Origin: Bacteroidota bacterium | Lineage (GTDB): Bacteria > Bacteroidota > Bacteroidia > Chitinophagales > UBA10324 | Length of the DNA: 54,858 nt | NCBI GenBank assembly: GCA_014190575.1 | Contig: BJGQ01000009.1 | Location: forward strand, 27,501-82,358 | Direction of reading: 5' to 3' | Shown here: one piece after another, positions 26,787-35,771 of the stretch | How positions within the stretch are numbered: the first letter of the stretch is position 1 | How the letters are laid out: every line of letters starts with the position of its first letter | Position numbers and translations under genes: made by a program | The notes under the pieces: model-generated | Database searches by the model: none | What the model saw: only the letters and a program-made list of their open reading frames with translations | What the model was told of the DNA's origin: nothing

Positions 26787-29465
26787 TTGAAGAACAAAAA
26801 AACAAGCGCATCATTATTACTGGCAGTCATTCTATTTTTAGTTGCCTGTGCCGGCAACAAAAAGAGCAGTCAATTATCATTGCTCGGAGGATTTTATCAC
26901 AACACTACTGCGCGTTACAATGGATTTTATTACGGTAAGCTGAAGTTGAATCGTGTGAAAGAAAGCATGACATCTTCATTGCAGGATGATTATACAAAAC
27001 TGCTTCCGTTGTTTACCGACGAAGAAGCGGGCAGCGGTTCAAAGGGAGATTTAGATTCAGTGATTATTAAATTATCAGTAGTAACGCAATTGCATCCGAA
27101 GAGCAAGTGGGTTGATGATTGCTACCTGCTAATTGGCGAATCATATTTCTACAAACAGGATTATGAAGATGCGCTTTCAACTTTTCAATACATAGTTGCC
27201 ACTTTTAAAGAAACAGGAAAGAAGAAAAAGAAATCGGGTGGAAAAAAAATAAAAGAAGGAGATGTTACTATTCCTTGGTTGAAGAGTGGAGAAGGTTTCA
27301 CGCTGCAACACCGACCGGTGCGCAATGAAGCATTGCTGTGGTTATTGAAATCATACATCGCTATGAAAAAATATGATGAAGCGCAAAGCATCATAAAAGT
27401 TTTAGCAGCCGATCAGACTTTTCCATTTGACCTTCGTGAAGAGTTTACATTAATCAGTACACAGAATTTTTTAAAACAGGATAGATATGCCGATGCTATT
27501 GTACCGTTGAAGCAGGCGATAGTACTCACAAAAAAGAAAAAAGATAAAACGCGCTATACTTATATTCTCTCTCAACTTTATCAATTAACCAATAATTCTG
27601 ATAAAGCAATTGAGTCATTCAAGAAAGTGATTGCAATGAAACCCGAATACAACATGGAGTTTTATGCGAACATCAACATAGCAAAATCGTTTTCAGGAAA
27701 CGGAAAAACTTCAGCAACTGAAGTGCTTTCTCTTTTAGAGAAACTGGCCCGTGATGATAAATATGAAGAATTCCGCGACCAGATTTATTACACCATGGCT
27801 GAAGTTTATCTGAAAGAAAATAATAAACCACTTGCCATTAAATCATTGAATAAATCGATTGAAACAAGTACCTCTAATACCAACCAAAAAGCATTATCAT
27901 TTTTAAAATTAGCAGAGTTGGATTTTGCTGATAAATATTATGTGACCGCTGGCGGTTATTACGACAGCACTGCTGTATTCATGACCAAATCATTTGAGAA
28001 ATATGATGAAGTTAATCTGAAGAAAAAAATTCTTGACAATTTGGTTTTTCAAATCAACATTGTTTCACGAGAAGACAGTTTGCAAAAATTAGCATCGATG
28101 CCGGAAAAGGAATTGAATAAAGAACTGGATGCAATCATTGACAAATTTGAAAAACAACAGAAGCTGGATTCATTGCAGAGCAACACAATTGTATCATCAG
28201 ATGCAAAAAAGGTAGAGGATAATAATGACACAAAAAACGGTTGGTATTTTTATAACTCCGCTACAAAAGGATCAGGCTTTAACGATTTTAAAAAGAAGTG
28301 GGGCAACCGAGTAAATGAAGACAACTGGCGCCGCAATAACAAAACAAGTTCCGAAGAAAATTCAGCGATTCAGAATAGCAAATCAGATGCAAATTCTCCA
28401 ACATCTAACGGTAGCAAACTGACTCGTGATGATTTAAAAATAGGTATTCCTTTTAAACCCGAAGAGAAAAAAACATCGGATTTTAAAATTCAAAATGCTT
28501 TGTTTGCTATTGGAGGGATTTATAAAGAAGACTTAAAAGATTTTGACTACGCTATAAAATCGTATGAAGATTTATTAAAACGATACCAGCAATTTGAATT
28601 AGAACCTGCAACATTTTATGCTTTGTATTTATTGTATAACAATAAAAGCATGGCCATGCAATCTGAAAATTACAAGCAGCAGGTTCTTAAAAACTATCCC
28701 AATTCAGAGTTTGCAAAACTATTAAGCAACCCAAATTACTTGGAAGAAAAAAAAGCAGGAGCCAATCAAGTTGAAGCATATTATCAATCTGCCTATGCAT
28801 TGTTCCAGCAACAGAAATATTCAGATGTAATTGTTAAAACAAAAGCGTCCGATTCACTTTTTACAAAAAATCCATTTGCGGCGAAATTTGATTTGCTTGA
28901 ATCATTTGCAATAGCACAAATACAACCAGTTGATACTTTTAAAGCTGCATTGAAGAGTATTATAAAAAAATATGTTGTTGGTGAAGAAGTAGAAAAAGCA
29001 AAACAATTACTCGGCAATATTGATAAACCTAAAGGCAGTGAAAAAGGAGACAAGAATGTTAAACTTCCAAAAGACTCCACTTTTCAAAGTAGCGCTTCTT
29101 CCTATTCAATTCATAAAACCAATGCGCACTATTTCGTCATTCTTTTTACTGATGATGACCCTGCAATTAAAGGTACGGTAGATTCATTGCAAAATTTTAT
29201 CACTCAGAATTATTCGTTGAACACATATAAAGTTTCTACTATGATGCTCGATAAGAAACAACAAATGATTTTAGTAAAACAAATGAAAAGTATGGATGAT
29301 GCCATGACATTTTATGCCGATGCATCAAGCCAGACTTTTTACGATGAGATTGAAAGTACAGATTTTTATTTCTTTGTTATTGATGATAAAAATTTCGCAA
29401 CTTTTTTCAAAAATAAAAACCTGACTGATTATATGCAGTTCTTTGATGCGAATTACAATCCATAA
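26787..29465 (+). CDS. sprE: T9SS/gliding lipoprotein PorW/SprE with TPR repeats
   Basis: An 892-residue lipoprotein: signal peptide with lipobox (LVAC, Cys21), then FYHNTTARYNGFYYGK, a motif shared by SprE of gliding flavobacteria and PorW of Porphyromonas. Tetratricopeptide repeats follow (for example SDKAIESFKKVIAMKPEYN and DFDYAIKSYEDLLKRYQQF). A polar linker lies near 470-560, with a further C-terminal domain. It is required in those organisms for T9SS function, probably connecting the periplasmic rotor/ring parts. The start is TTG; an AGG stretch lies just upstream and no ATG precedes the hydrophobic core. The seven T9SS cargos in this window are its expected clients. Confidence 0.82.
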   Translation: MKNKKTSASLLLAVILFLVACAGNKKSSQLSLLGGFYHNTTARYNGFYYGKLKLNRVKESMTSSLQDDYTKLLPLFTDEEAGSGSKGDLDSVIIKLSVVTQLHPKSKWVDDCYLLIGESYFYKQDYEDALSTFQYIVATFKETGKKKKKSGGKKIKEGDVTIPWLKSGEGFTLQHRPVRNEALLWLLKSYIAMKKYDEAQSIIKVLAADQTFPFDLREEFTLISTQNFLKQDRYADAIVPLKQAIVLTKKKKDKTRYTYILSQLYQLTNNSDKAIESFKKVIAMKPEYNMEFYANINIAKSFSGNGKTSATEVLSLLEKLARDDKYEEFRDQIYYTMAEVYLKENNKPLAIKSLNKSIETSTSNTNQKALSFLKLAELDFADKYYVTAGGYYDSTAVFMTKSFEKYDEVNLKKKILDNLVFQINIVSREDSLQKLASMPEKELNKELDAIIDKFEKQQKLDSLQSNTIVSSDAKKVEDNNDTKNGWYFYNSATKGSGFNDFKKKWGNRVNEDNWRRNNKTSSEENSAIQNSKSDANSPTSNGSKLTRDDLKIGIPFKPEEKKTSDFKIQNALFAIGGIYKEDLKDFDYAIKSYEDLLKRYQQFELEPATFYALYLLYNNKSMAMQSENYKQQVLKNYPNSEFAKLLSNPNYLEEKKAGANQVEAYYQSAYALFQQQKYSDVIVKTKASDSLFTKNPFAAKFDLLESFAIAQIQPVDTFKAALKSIIKKYVVGEEVEKAKQLLGNIDKPKGSEKGDKNVKLPKDSTFQSSASSYSIHKTNAHYFVILFTDDDPAIKGTVDSLQNFITQNYSLNTYKVSTMMLDKKQQMILVKQMKSMDDAMTFYADASSQTFYDEIESTDFYFFVIDDKNFATFFKNKNLTDYMQFFDANYNP

Positions 29466-29513
29466 AAACTGATTTGATAATTCGATAATGAAATATATTT
29501 TGCATTTTAATTC

Positions 29514-31727
29514 ATGAGCAAGAAGAAAAATTCATATAGAAAATACATTCGAATCTTTTGGTTTTTTACCGGGGGAATCTTGCTTTCTATTATTTTGCTG
29601 ATTACACTTACTGCTTTCGGATTGTTTGGTGATATGCCAACATTTGAAGAGTTAGAAAATCCGAAAAGTTCATTGGCTACTGAAGTTTACAGTTCTGATG
29701 GTGTATTGCTCGGCAAATATTATTTTCAAAACAGAAGTGAATCTTCGTTCGATGAAATTCCTGCTTCACTAAAAAATGCATTGATTGCTACTGAAGATAT
29801 TCGCTTTTACGAACACAGCGGAATTGATTATTGGGGAACAGTTGGCGGTGTGGTTTCAACATTGTTAGGCGATAAGCGAGGTGCTTCTACTATTTCGCAA
29901 CAACTTGCTTTGAATCTTTTTTCTTCCCGTGAAAAAAATCCGTGGAAGCGAATGACTCAGAAATTAAAGGAGTGGATTATTGCGGTTAAACTGGAGCGAC
30001 GATACACTAAAGAAGAAATCATTAATTTATATTTTAATACTGTTGCATTCAGTGATAATTCTTATGGAATAAAATCTGCAGCACGAACTTATTTCAGCAA
30101 AGATCCTGATTCATTGAAGGTGGAAGAAGCAGCAGTACTGGTTGGAATGTTAAAAGGAAATACCCTTTATAATCCTCGTCGCAATCCCAAAAAATCTACT
30201 GAGCGTCGAAATACTGTACTGGACCAAATGGAAAAATATGGATTTTTGACTAAAGCACAGTTGGATACCGCAAAAAAATATCCGATCAAATTAAATTATC
30301 AAAGCCCGGATCATAACGAAGGTGTGGCAACTTATTTCCGCGAGCATCTCCGCCAGGATATGATGAAGTGGTGTTCGGAGAATAAAAAATCGACTGGTGA
30401 ATTTTTTAATCTGTATAAAGACGGATTGAAAGTTTATACAACAATTAATTTCAAGATGCAGGTTTATGCAGAAGCCGCTGTACAAAAACACATGGCCGAA
30501 TTGCAAAAACAATTTTACGATAGTTACAAAGGTTCTGCACCTTGGGGAAAGGATGATAAATTTATTTCAGATGCCATGAAACAATGTGATCGTTACATCA
30601 GAATGAGGCAGGCAAATATTTCTATTGATAGCATTAAAAAATCATTTCATACTCCGCAGGCAATGACCGTATTTTCATATCGCGGCGATGTTGATACTGT
30701 TATGACTCCCTACGATTCTATAAAATATTACAAATACTTTTTACACACAGGATTCATGGTTACTAATCCACATACTGGAGAAATATTATCTTGGGTGGGC
30801 GGAATTAGTCATAGATATTTTAAATACGACCATGTCAACATTCATGCAAAGCGACAAGTTGGCTCAACTATAAAACCAATTCTATATACTACTGCAATTG
30901 AAAATGGATACAGCCCGTGCTTTGAAGTGCCGAATGTAAAAGTGGTGTTTGAAAATTTTAATAACTGGAGTCCTGATAATTCTGACAACAAGTATGGTGG
31001 TATTTATACTTTGTATAAAGGTCTTGCAAATTCTGTAAACTGCATTAGCGCTTATCTCATGAAACAAATTGGTCCGCAGCCAATGATTGACATGGCGCGC
31101 CGCATGGGTATTGAAAGTAAAATGGATCCCTATCCATCTTTGTGCCTCGGTGTTCCAGATATTTCTGTTTATGAAATGGTAGGGGCGTATGGCACTTTTG
31201 CCAATAAAGGAATTTACAATCGCCCGTATTATATCCAGCGGATCTGTGACAGTCGTGGAAATGTGCTACAGGAATTTACCACTAAAAAAACTGAAGTAAT
31301 AAACGAAGGTGTGGCTTATGTAATGGTGCGTATGTTAGAAAATGTCGTGAATGCGGGAACAGGGCAAAGACTCAGAGGCAAGTATGGAATAACAGGCGAA
31401 GTTGGGGGGAAAACAGGAACGACTCAAAATAATACTGATGGATGGTTTATGTCCATAACGCCACAACTCACTGGCGGCGTATGGGTAGGTGGTGATGATC
31501 GAATCATTCGTTTCCGTTCCATTTTTTACGGGCAAGGCGCGAGCATGGCCTTACCAACATGGGGATATTTTCTGAAAAGTGTTTATGCCGATAAATCGTT
31601 GGGCATTTCACCGGATGCAACCTTTGAAGCACCAGCTAGTGGTGTTGGAATTGAAATTGATTGTGATAAATACAAACAACATGGTGAAGATAAAAAGCAT
31701 GTGATTTTTGGTGAGCAATACAATTAA
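29514..31727 (+). CDS. class A penicillin-binding protein (PBP1A-like)
   Basis: A 737-residue bifunctional peptidoglycan synthase. One N-terminal membrane helix (about 12-37) precedes a GT51 glycosyltransferase domain with the catalytic E94 in TEDIRFYEHSGID and the STISQQLALN motif. The transpeptidase domain has S451-x-x-K454 (GSTIKP), S507-V-N509 and K633-T-G (GGKTGTTQ). It polymerises and crosslinks glycan strands in the periplasm. It follows the PorW/SprE gene by 48 bases and may share its transcript. Confidence 0.94.
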   Translation: MSKKKNSYRKYIRIFWFFTGGILLSIILLITLTAFGLFGDMPTFEELENPKSSLATEVYSSDGVLLGKYYFQNRSESSFDEIPASLKNALIATEDIRFYEHSGIDYWGTVGGVVSTLLGDKRGASTISQQLALNLFSSREKNPWKRMTQKLKEWIIAVKLERRYTKEEIINLYFNTVAFSDNSYGIKSAARTYFSKDPDSLKVEEAAVLVGMLKGNTLYNPRRNPKKSTERRNTVLDQMEKYGFLTKAQLDTAKKYPIKLNYQSPDHNEGVATYFREHLRQDMMKWCSENKKSTGEFFNLYKDGLKVYTTINFKMQVYAEAAVQKHMAELQKQFYDSYKGSAPWGKDDKFISDAMKQCDRYIRMRQANISIDSIKKSFHTPQAMTVFSYRGDVDTVMTPYDSIKYYKYFLHTGFMVTNPHTGEILSWVGGISHRYFKYDHVNIHAKRQVGSTIKPILYTTAIENGYSPCFEVPNVKVVFENFNNWSPDNSDNKYGGIYTLYKGLANSVNCISAYLMKQIGPQPMIDMARRMGIESKMDPYPSLCLGVPDISVYEMVGAYGTFANKGIYNRPYYIQRICDSRGNVLQEFTTKKTEVINEGVAYVMVRMLENVVNAGTGQRLRGKYGITGEVGGKTGTTQNNTDGWFMSITPQLTGGVWVGGDDRIIRFRSIFYGQGASMALPTWGYFLKSVYADKSLGISPDATFEAPASGVGIEIDCDKYKQHGEDKKHVIFGEQYN

Positions 31728-31808
31728 CTGTTCCTGTTAAATTCTCATTTGCCATTTTAAAATAAACATTTTTACATTAAATTTTTTAATTAAAAAACAA
31801 TAATCAAT

Positions 31809-32423
31809 TTGAAAAATTTGTCAATAGCAAGCATTGCTTTTCTATTTTTAATTGCAGTTTCAATTCAGCTTTTTTATTCTTCCTGCAAAAAAGATATTTG
31901 TGAAAATTTAAAATGCTGGAATGGAGGCACTTGCTTAAATGGTGTTTGCGAATGCGCAACCGGATGGTCTGGAGAAACTTGTTTAACTCCTGTTGCAAAT
32001 ACAGATCCTTGTTCAAATATAATCTGTCAAAATGGGGGTACTTGCGTAGATGGTACTTGCAATTGTGCATCAGGATACGAAGGAGTGAATTGTGAAATTG
32101 AAACTCGCGCCAAATTTATTCGAACATGGAATGTTAGTCAGAACAGTTCATTATTTGGAACTTCAGGCTATTCGTTAACAGTATTGAACGATACGAGTAT
32201 TAATTCCGTACTCATTGAAAATTTCTGGAATGAATTCACTGTAACAAATGCTACAGTGAATGGAAACAACATTACTATTCCATTTCAATTTCAAACTGTT
32301 AGCTCAACAATTTATTACATTGGTGGAACCGGAACATTTAATAATAACCAGATATTGTGGAATTATTCAATTACAAATACCAACACTAGTGTAATTGACA
32401 ATTGCACCGCAACATGGCAATAA
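31809..32423 (+). CDS. lipoprotein with two EGF-like modules
   Basis: A 204-residue lipoprotein. Signal peptide with lipobox-like LFYSSC (Cys26), then two cysteine-rich EGF-like modules: NGGTCLNGVCECATGWSG and NGGTCVDGTCNCASGYEG, each with the six-cysteine pattern. A C-terminal beta-rich domain (about 100-204) has no recognised motif. EGF-like modules behind a lipobox recur in Bacteroidota cell-envelope proteins of unknown role. The start is TTG at 31809; no ATG lies before the hydrophobic segment. Confidence 0.75.
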   Translation: MKNLSIASIAFLFLIAVSIQLFYSSCKKDICENLKCWNGGTCLNGVCECATGWSGETCLTPVANTDPCSNIICQNGGTCVDGTCNCASGYEGVNCEIETRAKFIRTWNVSQNSSLFGTSGYSLTVLNDTSINSVLIENFWNEFTVTNATVNGNNITIPFQFQTVSSTIYYIGGTGTFNNNQILWNYSITNTNTSVIDNCTATWQ

Positions 32424-32458
32424 TATTCTAAAAAAAATATTCTGAATTATTTGAAATA

Positions 32459-32962
32459 TCAAATAGGTCGCGATGCATTTTTTTTTGACCTTGTAAAAAC
32501 AGCTATTATCAACGACACAAATAATCCGGCAATCATGGTTCCGCCAGATTCTGCAGTTACCTGGCCCATTGGAGAAAAATAGGTGCGTGCATTTTCCTCT
32601 ACCTGTTTTATTTCTATATCAGATTTTTTTTCTTTCACCATTTCATTATGAAACTGCTGCGCCATTCTTTCTTTTCGCTGCGGATCAACAGTACTGTTAA
32701 AAACATATGCATGCGCACCCATCATAATTGAAATAATAAAACACACAACAATGGCAGAATAAAATGCTTTTCCAAAAGTCATTATGCCTTGATTTATTTT
32801 TCTCGTTTCAACAACACACAAGTAAGCGCCCGTTGCCATCATAAGAATTCCAATGTAAGAGCTATACTGTCCAAGTTCGCTATCGGGCCATCCCATATAA
32901 AATTCAAATGCGCGCCACACCACACACGCTATTCCTGCCAACACTCCGTATTTCAATTCCAT
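32459..32962 (-). CDS. DUF4199 family membrane protein
   Basis: A 167-residue protein with four hydrophobic segments (about 5-22, 33-52, 64-85 and 141-160) and the DUF4199 layout: a polar, helical insertion (VDPQRKERMAQQFHNEMVKE) before the last helix. It is found almost only in Bacteroidota and has no known function. The ATG is just 4 bases from a strong terminator hairpin belonging to the upstream gene, leaving no room for a conventional leader. Confidence 0.85.
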   Translation of the reverse strand: MELKYGVLAGIACVVWRAFEFYMGWPDSELGQYSSYIGILMMATGAYLCVVETRKINQGIMTFGKAFYSAIVVCFIISIMMGAHAYVFNSTVDPQRKERMAQQFHNEMVKEKKSDIEIKQVEENARTYFSPMGQVTAESGGTMIAGLFVSLIIAVFTRSKKNASRPI

Positions 32963-32966
32963 AAAA

Positions 32967-33007
32967 ATTTTTCCCGCAAAGAAACTGAAATTCTTTGCGG
33001 GAAAAAT
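32967..33007 (-). terminator. terminator after the copper monooxygenase gene, abutting the DUF4199 start
   Basis: A perfect 17-bp stem (32967-32983 with 32991-33007, core TCCCGCAAAGAA), 7-base loop, T-run on the minus strand formed by the stem end. It ends 4 bases before the DUF4199 ATG. Confidence 0.88.
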
Positions 33008-33027
33008 ATTGTTTGAAAAATCTTATG

Positions 33028-34605
33028 CTACTTACTGATAATAAGTTTGCTGATGCTTGTTGTTTTTCCGGTCAACTGCACAAAATAATTTCCGTCAGGC
33101 AACGAACCGATTGAATATTGAAAGCGATAATTTCCATTGGTCATGGTGCGCGAAGGAAAAAGTTGTTTCACAGTTTTACCGATCACATCTTTTATTTCCA
33201 TTGAATAAGTTCCGGTTTCAGGAATGGTAAAATCAGTAATCAGTTTATCATTCGCCGGATTCGGATAAAGCAACAAACCTGAATTTTCATTTTGCGCTGT
33301 TACATCATCCACGCCAAGCGGCACAAGCGGCGAATTATCAATCACAATGTTTTCGTCGCCTGGGAAGTAAATGGTAAATTCAAAAAAGGTGAGCATCATT
33401 TCATCTAGTGTACTTTCTCCAGAGGTTACTATTTGTGGGGGATTATTGGGGTTGTTGTAATTGTTTGTGGTGTTGTCGTATGTGGCAACAGAATACAACA
33501 CAGTACTTGCCGGAATTTTTATAACCTTCCTGAACTGATACAATCCCTGCCAGTGAAAATCCCAATTGTTTATGGAGATAAAAGGAATGGTATCGTTAGT
33601 AGGAGTAACACCGAATGCATTAATTGTTTTTCCAATCAAGTGTTGGTGGGGAGCAACGCCTAGCATAGATAAATCGAAGTTCGGCAATTGATAATGTTCA
33701 TGACAGGTTTTAACTTGATTGGCCGGCAAAACCAATGGCCACTCGGTCAACACTGTAGGGTCAACATGATTGAGAGGAGCATTAAAATAAACAGGACGAA
33801 TGAATGCACCTGCTTGATAAAAGAAATTAATTTTTGAACTGTCGGATAGTCCATTGCTACCGGGCGCGTAGTGATATTGCAAAACAATATCTGCATTGGC
33901 CGGAATGTTAATTCCCATTCCATCAGGCAAAACAAAAGGGGCAGCTCCCGGAACCCATGCGCCAATTAATTGTGCAGCATTATTTCCTACTCCACCAAAA
34001 CCAGCATAACCCGGATCCGGATCCTGCGTGTCTAATTGCTGACAAACTCCGGTGGTATCCCAATAAATTAAAACATGGTGAACGATTGCTGTATTGCCTG
34101 GAATAAATTCTATCGCTTTCATCATTTGATCAGCAGAGTATCCTGACGGAACAACAAAGCAACGGAAATCATCAGTAGCAACTGTAACAGTATAGTTTGG
34201 CAACTGTAACACATCATCCGGAGTTCCGATCTGACTTCCGGTTGGATAGATAGGAAGCGATGGCAAATTTGCAGTGTTGCCTTCGGGCATTCCACCATTC
34301 ACCCAGTCATTAATCTTTTGAATATCCTGCGGACTTAAAAATCGTTCGTGCGCCAAACGACTGAAATTAGGATCCGGTGGCCATGGTGGCATGCGATGAT
34401 TATTTACAGCATCCTGAATGGAAGCACCTGCATTCGTTGCATCGGCATAAGTGACCAATGGAAACGAAGCAATGTTTCCGGTGCGGTGACAACCTGTGCA
34501 ATTCTGATAAAAGATAGTTGCCATGTCATCACAAAAAGTCGGCGTTTGTGCAAATGAAATTTCAGCAGTAAAGCTGATGGCTAAAAGGATTAAGATTTTC
34601 TTCAT
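33028..34605 (-). CDS. cytochrome c / ascorbate-dependent-type copper monooxygenase fusion with T9SS domain
   Basis: A 525-residue exported protein with three parts. Residues about 21-110: cytochrome c domain with C36-x2-C39-H40 haem site and M72 (in RMPPWPP) as likely axial ligand. Residues about 125-420: fold and motifs of the PHM/dopamine beta-monooxygenase type. Candidate CuH ligands are H176-H177 (IVHHVLIYWD) and H245 (LQYHYAPG); candidate CuM ligands are H320-x-H322 (APHQHLIG) and M403 or M404 (LDEMMLTF). Residues about 440-525: type A T9SS domain (LYPNPANDKL). It would hydroxylate an unknown substrate at the cell surface, with the haem domain feeding electrons. The ligand mapping is mine, by pattern. 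Confidence 0.82.
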   Translation of the reverse strand: MKKILILLAISFTAEISFAQTPTFCDDMATIFYQNCTGCHRTGNIASFPLVTYADATNAGASIQDAVNNHRMPPWPPDPNFSRLAHERFLSPQDIQKINDWVNGGMPEGNTANLPSLPIYPTGSQIGTPDDVLQLPNYTVTVATDDFRCFVVPSGYSADQMMKAIEFIPGNTAIVHHVLIYWDTTGVCQQLDTQDPDPGYAGFGGVGNNAAQLIGAWVPGAAPFVLPDGMGINIPANADIVLQYHYAPGSNGLSDSSKINFFYQAGAFIRPVYFNAPLNHVDPTVLTEWPLVLPANQVKTCHEHYQLPNFDLSMLGVAPHQHLIGKTINAFGVTPTNDTIPFISINNWDFHWQGLYQFRKVIKIPASTVLYSVATYDNTTNNYNNPNNPPQIVTSGESTLDEMMLTFFEFTIYFPGDENIVIDNSPLVPLGVDDVTAQNENSGLLLYPNPANDKLITDFTIPETGTYSMEIKDVIGKTVKQLFPSRTMTNGNYRFQYSIGSLPDGNYFVQLTGKTTSISKLIISK

Positions 34606-34632
34606 GAAAAAATTTTATGTGGCTTTGATTTT

Positions 34633-34640
34633 CAAATGTA
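34633..34640 (-). promoter_or_regulatory. -7 box of the copper monooxygenase gene
   Basis: On the minus strand TACATTTG matches TAnnTTTG exactly, about 28 bases before the ATG at 34605. A TTTT about 20 bases upstream may stand in for the -33 element. Confidence 0.5.
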
Positions 34641-34737
34641 GTAAAGGTTTAAGCAACTATAAAATCGTGAAATAAATATTCAACGATTCAAGTGAATGGT
34701 ATTTACTTCGCCCACAATAAGTCAAAAAAAAATCGCT

Positions 34738-35691
34738 ATGAATAAAATTCTGTTTGCATTTCTCGTTGTGTTTGCTGCATGCAAAACCGCAACTCTTCCT
34801 TCTGTTCCAACAGAAAAAGAAGTGGTGATTGAAAGTGGTGGAGGTCACATTCACGGAACCTTGTTATTGCCCGCTGATACGAGCAAACCATTTCCACTCG
34901 TAATAATTATTGCAGGATCGGGACCAACTGATCGCGATTGCAATCAGGCAGGTATGAAGAGCGATGCATTTAAAATGCTGGCTGATTCATTGGCGAAAAG
35001 CCGAATTGCAAGTTATCGCTACGATAAAAGAGGAATAGGTGCAAGCAACGATTATAAAATGAGTGAAGCCGATTTGCGCTTCGATGATTTTGTGAATGAT
35101 GCGCTTGCCGTAATCAATCATTTTAACACTGACAAAAAATTTTCAAAAACAATTGTAGCCGGTCACAGCGAAGGCGCACTGCTTGGTCTGCTCGCAAGTA
35201 AACAAACAACTGTTACAGGTTACATTTCTATGTGCGGAGCAGGAAGACCAATTGGTGTAGTGCTGAAAGAACAATTATCGAAACAACCGGATGCCATTAA
35301 AATCGAGTGTTACAGAATCATTGATAGTTTGAATGTTGGTGTAACAGTTAAGAATGTGGCACCAATGCTTGCTTCGTTGTTCCGCGAAAGTGTGCAGCCC
35401 TATATGATTTCTTGGATGAAGTATGACCCGGCAAAAGAATTTGCTGAATTTAAAATTCCATCGCTCGTAATTGAAGGCGACAGCGATGTGCAGGTTTCTG
35501 TTTTAGATGCAGAGACTTTAAAAAATGCAAATCCATCCACACAATATAAAATTGTGGCAGGTATGAATCATGTTTTAAAATCAGGATTTAAAAACAAAGA
35601 CGAAAATATTGCATCGTACAGTAAGCCCGAAGTACCAATCAGCAGCGACTTTGTAAAAACTGTTACAGATTTTATTCTGGGATTGAAATAA
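34738..35691 (+). CDS. alpha/beta hydrolase lipoprotein
   Basis: A 317-residue hydrolase. The ATG at 34738 is chosen because it gives a lipoprotein signal (LFAFLVVFAAC, Cys15); an in-frame ATG at 34696 would put 14 polar residues in front. The catalytic serine lies in GHSEG (VAGHSEGALLGL), the acid is likely in IEGDSDVQV and the histidine in MNHVLKSG. An oxyanion-type IIAGSGPTDRDCN segment is near the N-terminus. Serine esterase or peptidase activity in the periplasm is likely; the substrate is unknown. Confidence 0.85.
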   Translation: MNKILFAFLVVFAACKTATLPSVPTEKEVVIESGGGHIHGTLLLPADTSKPFPLVIIIAGSGPTDRDCNQAGMKSDAFKMLADSLAKSRIASYRYDKRGIGASNDYKMSEADLRFDDFVNDALAVINHFNTDKKFSKTIVAGHSEGALLGLLASKQTTVTGYISMCGAGRPIGVVLKEQLSKQPDAIKIECYRIIDSLNVGVTVKNVAPMLASLFRESVQPYMISWMKYDPAKEFAEFKIPSLVIEGDSDVQVSVLDAETLKNANPSTQYKIVAGMNHVLKSGFKNKDENIASYSKPEVPISSDFVKTVTDFILGLK

Positions 35692-35737
35692 ATTTCGAAA
35701 TAAAATATTTTAAATCCCAATTTAATCGCTGCAATTT

Positions 35738-35770
35738 CCCTCTCCTTAGGAGAGGGATTAAGGGTGAGGC
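35738..35770 (+). repeat. CTCCTTAGGAG palindromic repeat, copy 1
   Basis: An 8-bp perfect palindrome arm pair, CCCTCTCC and GGAGAGGG, around TTA, followed by ATTAAGGGTGAGGC. The same unit recurs at 52801-52834 and, inverted, at 39091-39127. It lies between two convergent genes. Confidence 0.85.
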
Positions 35771-35771
35771 T

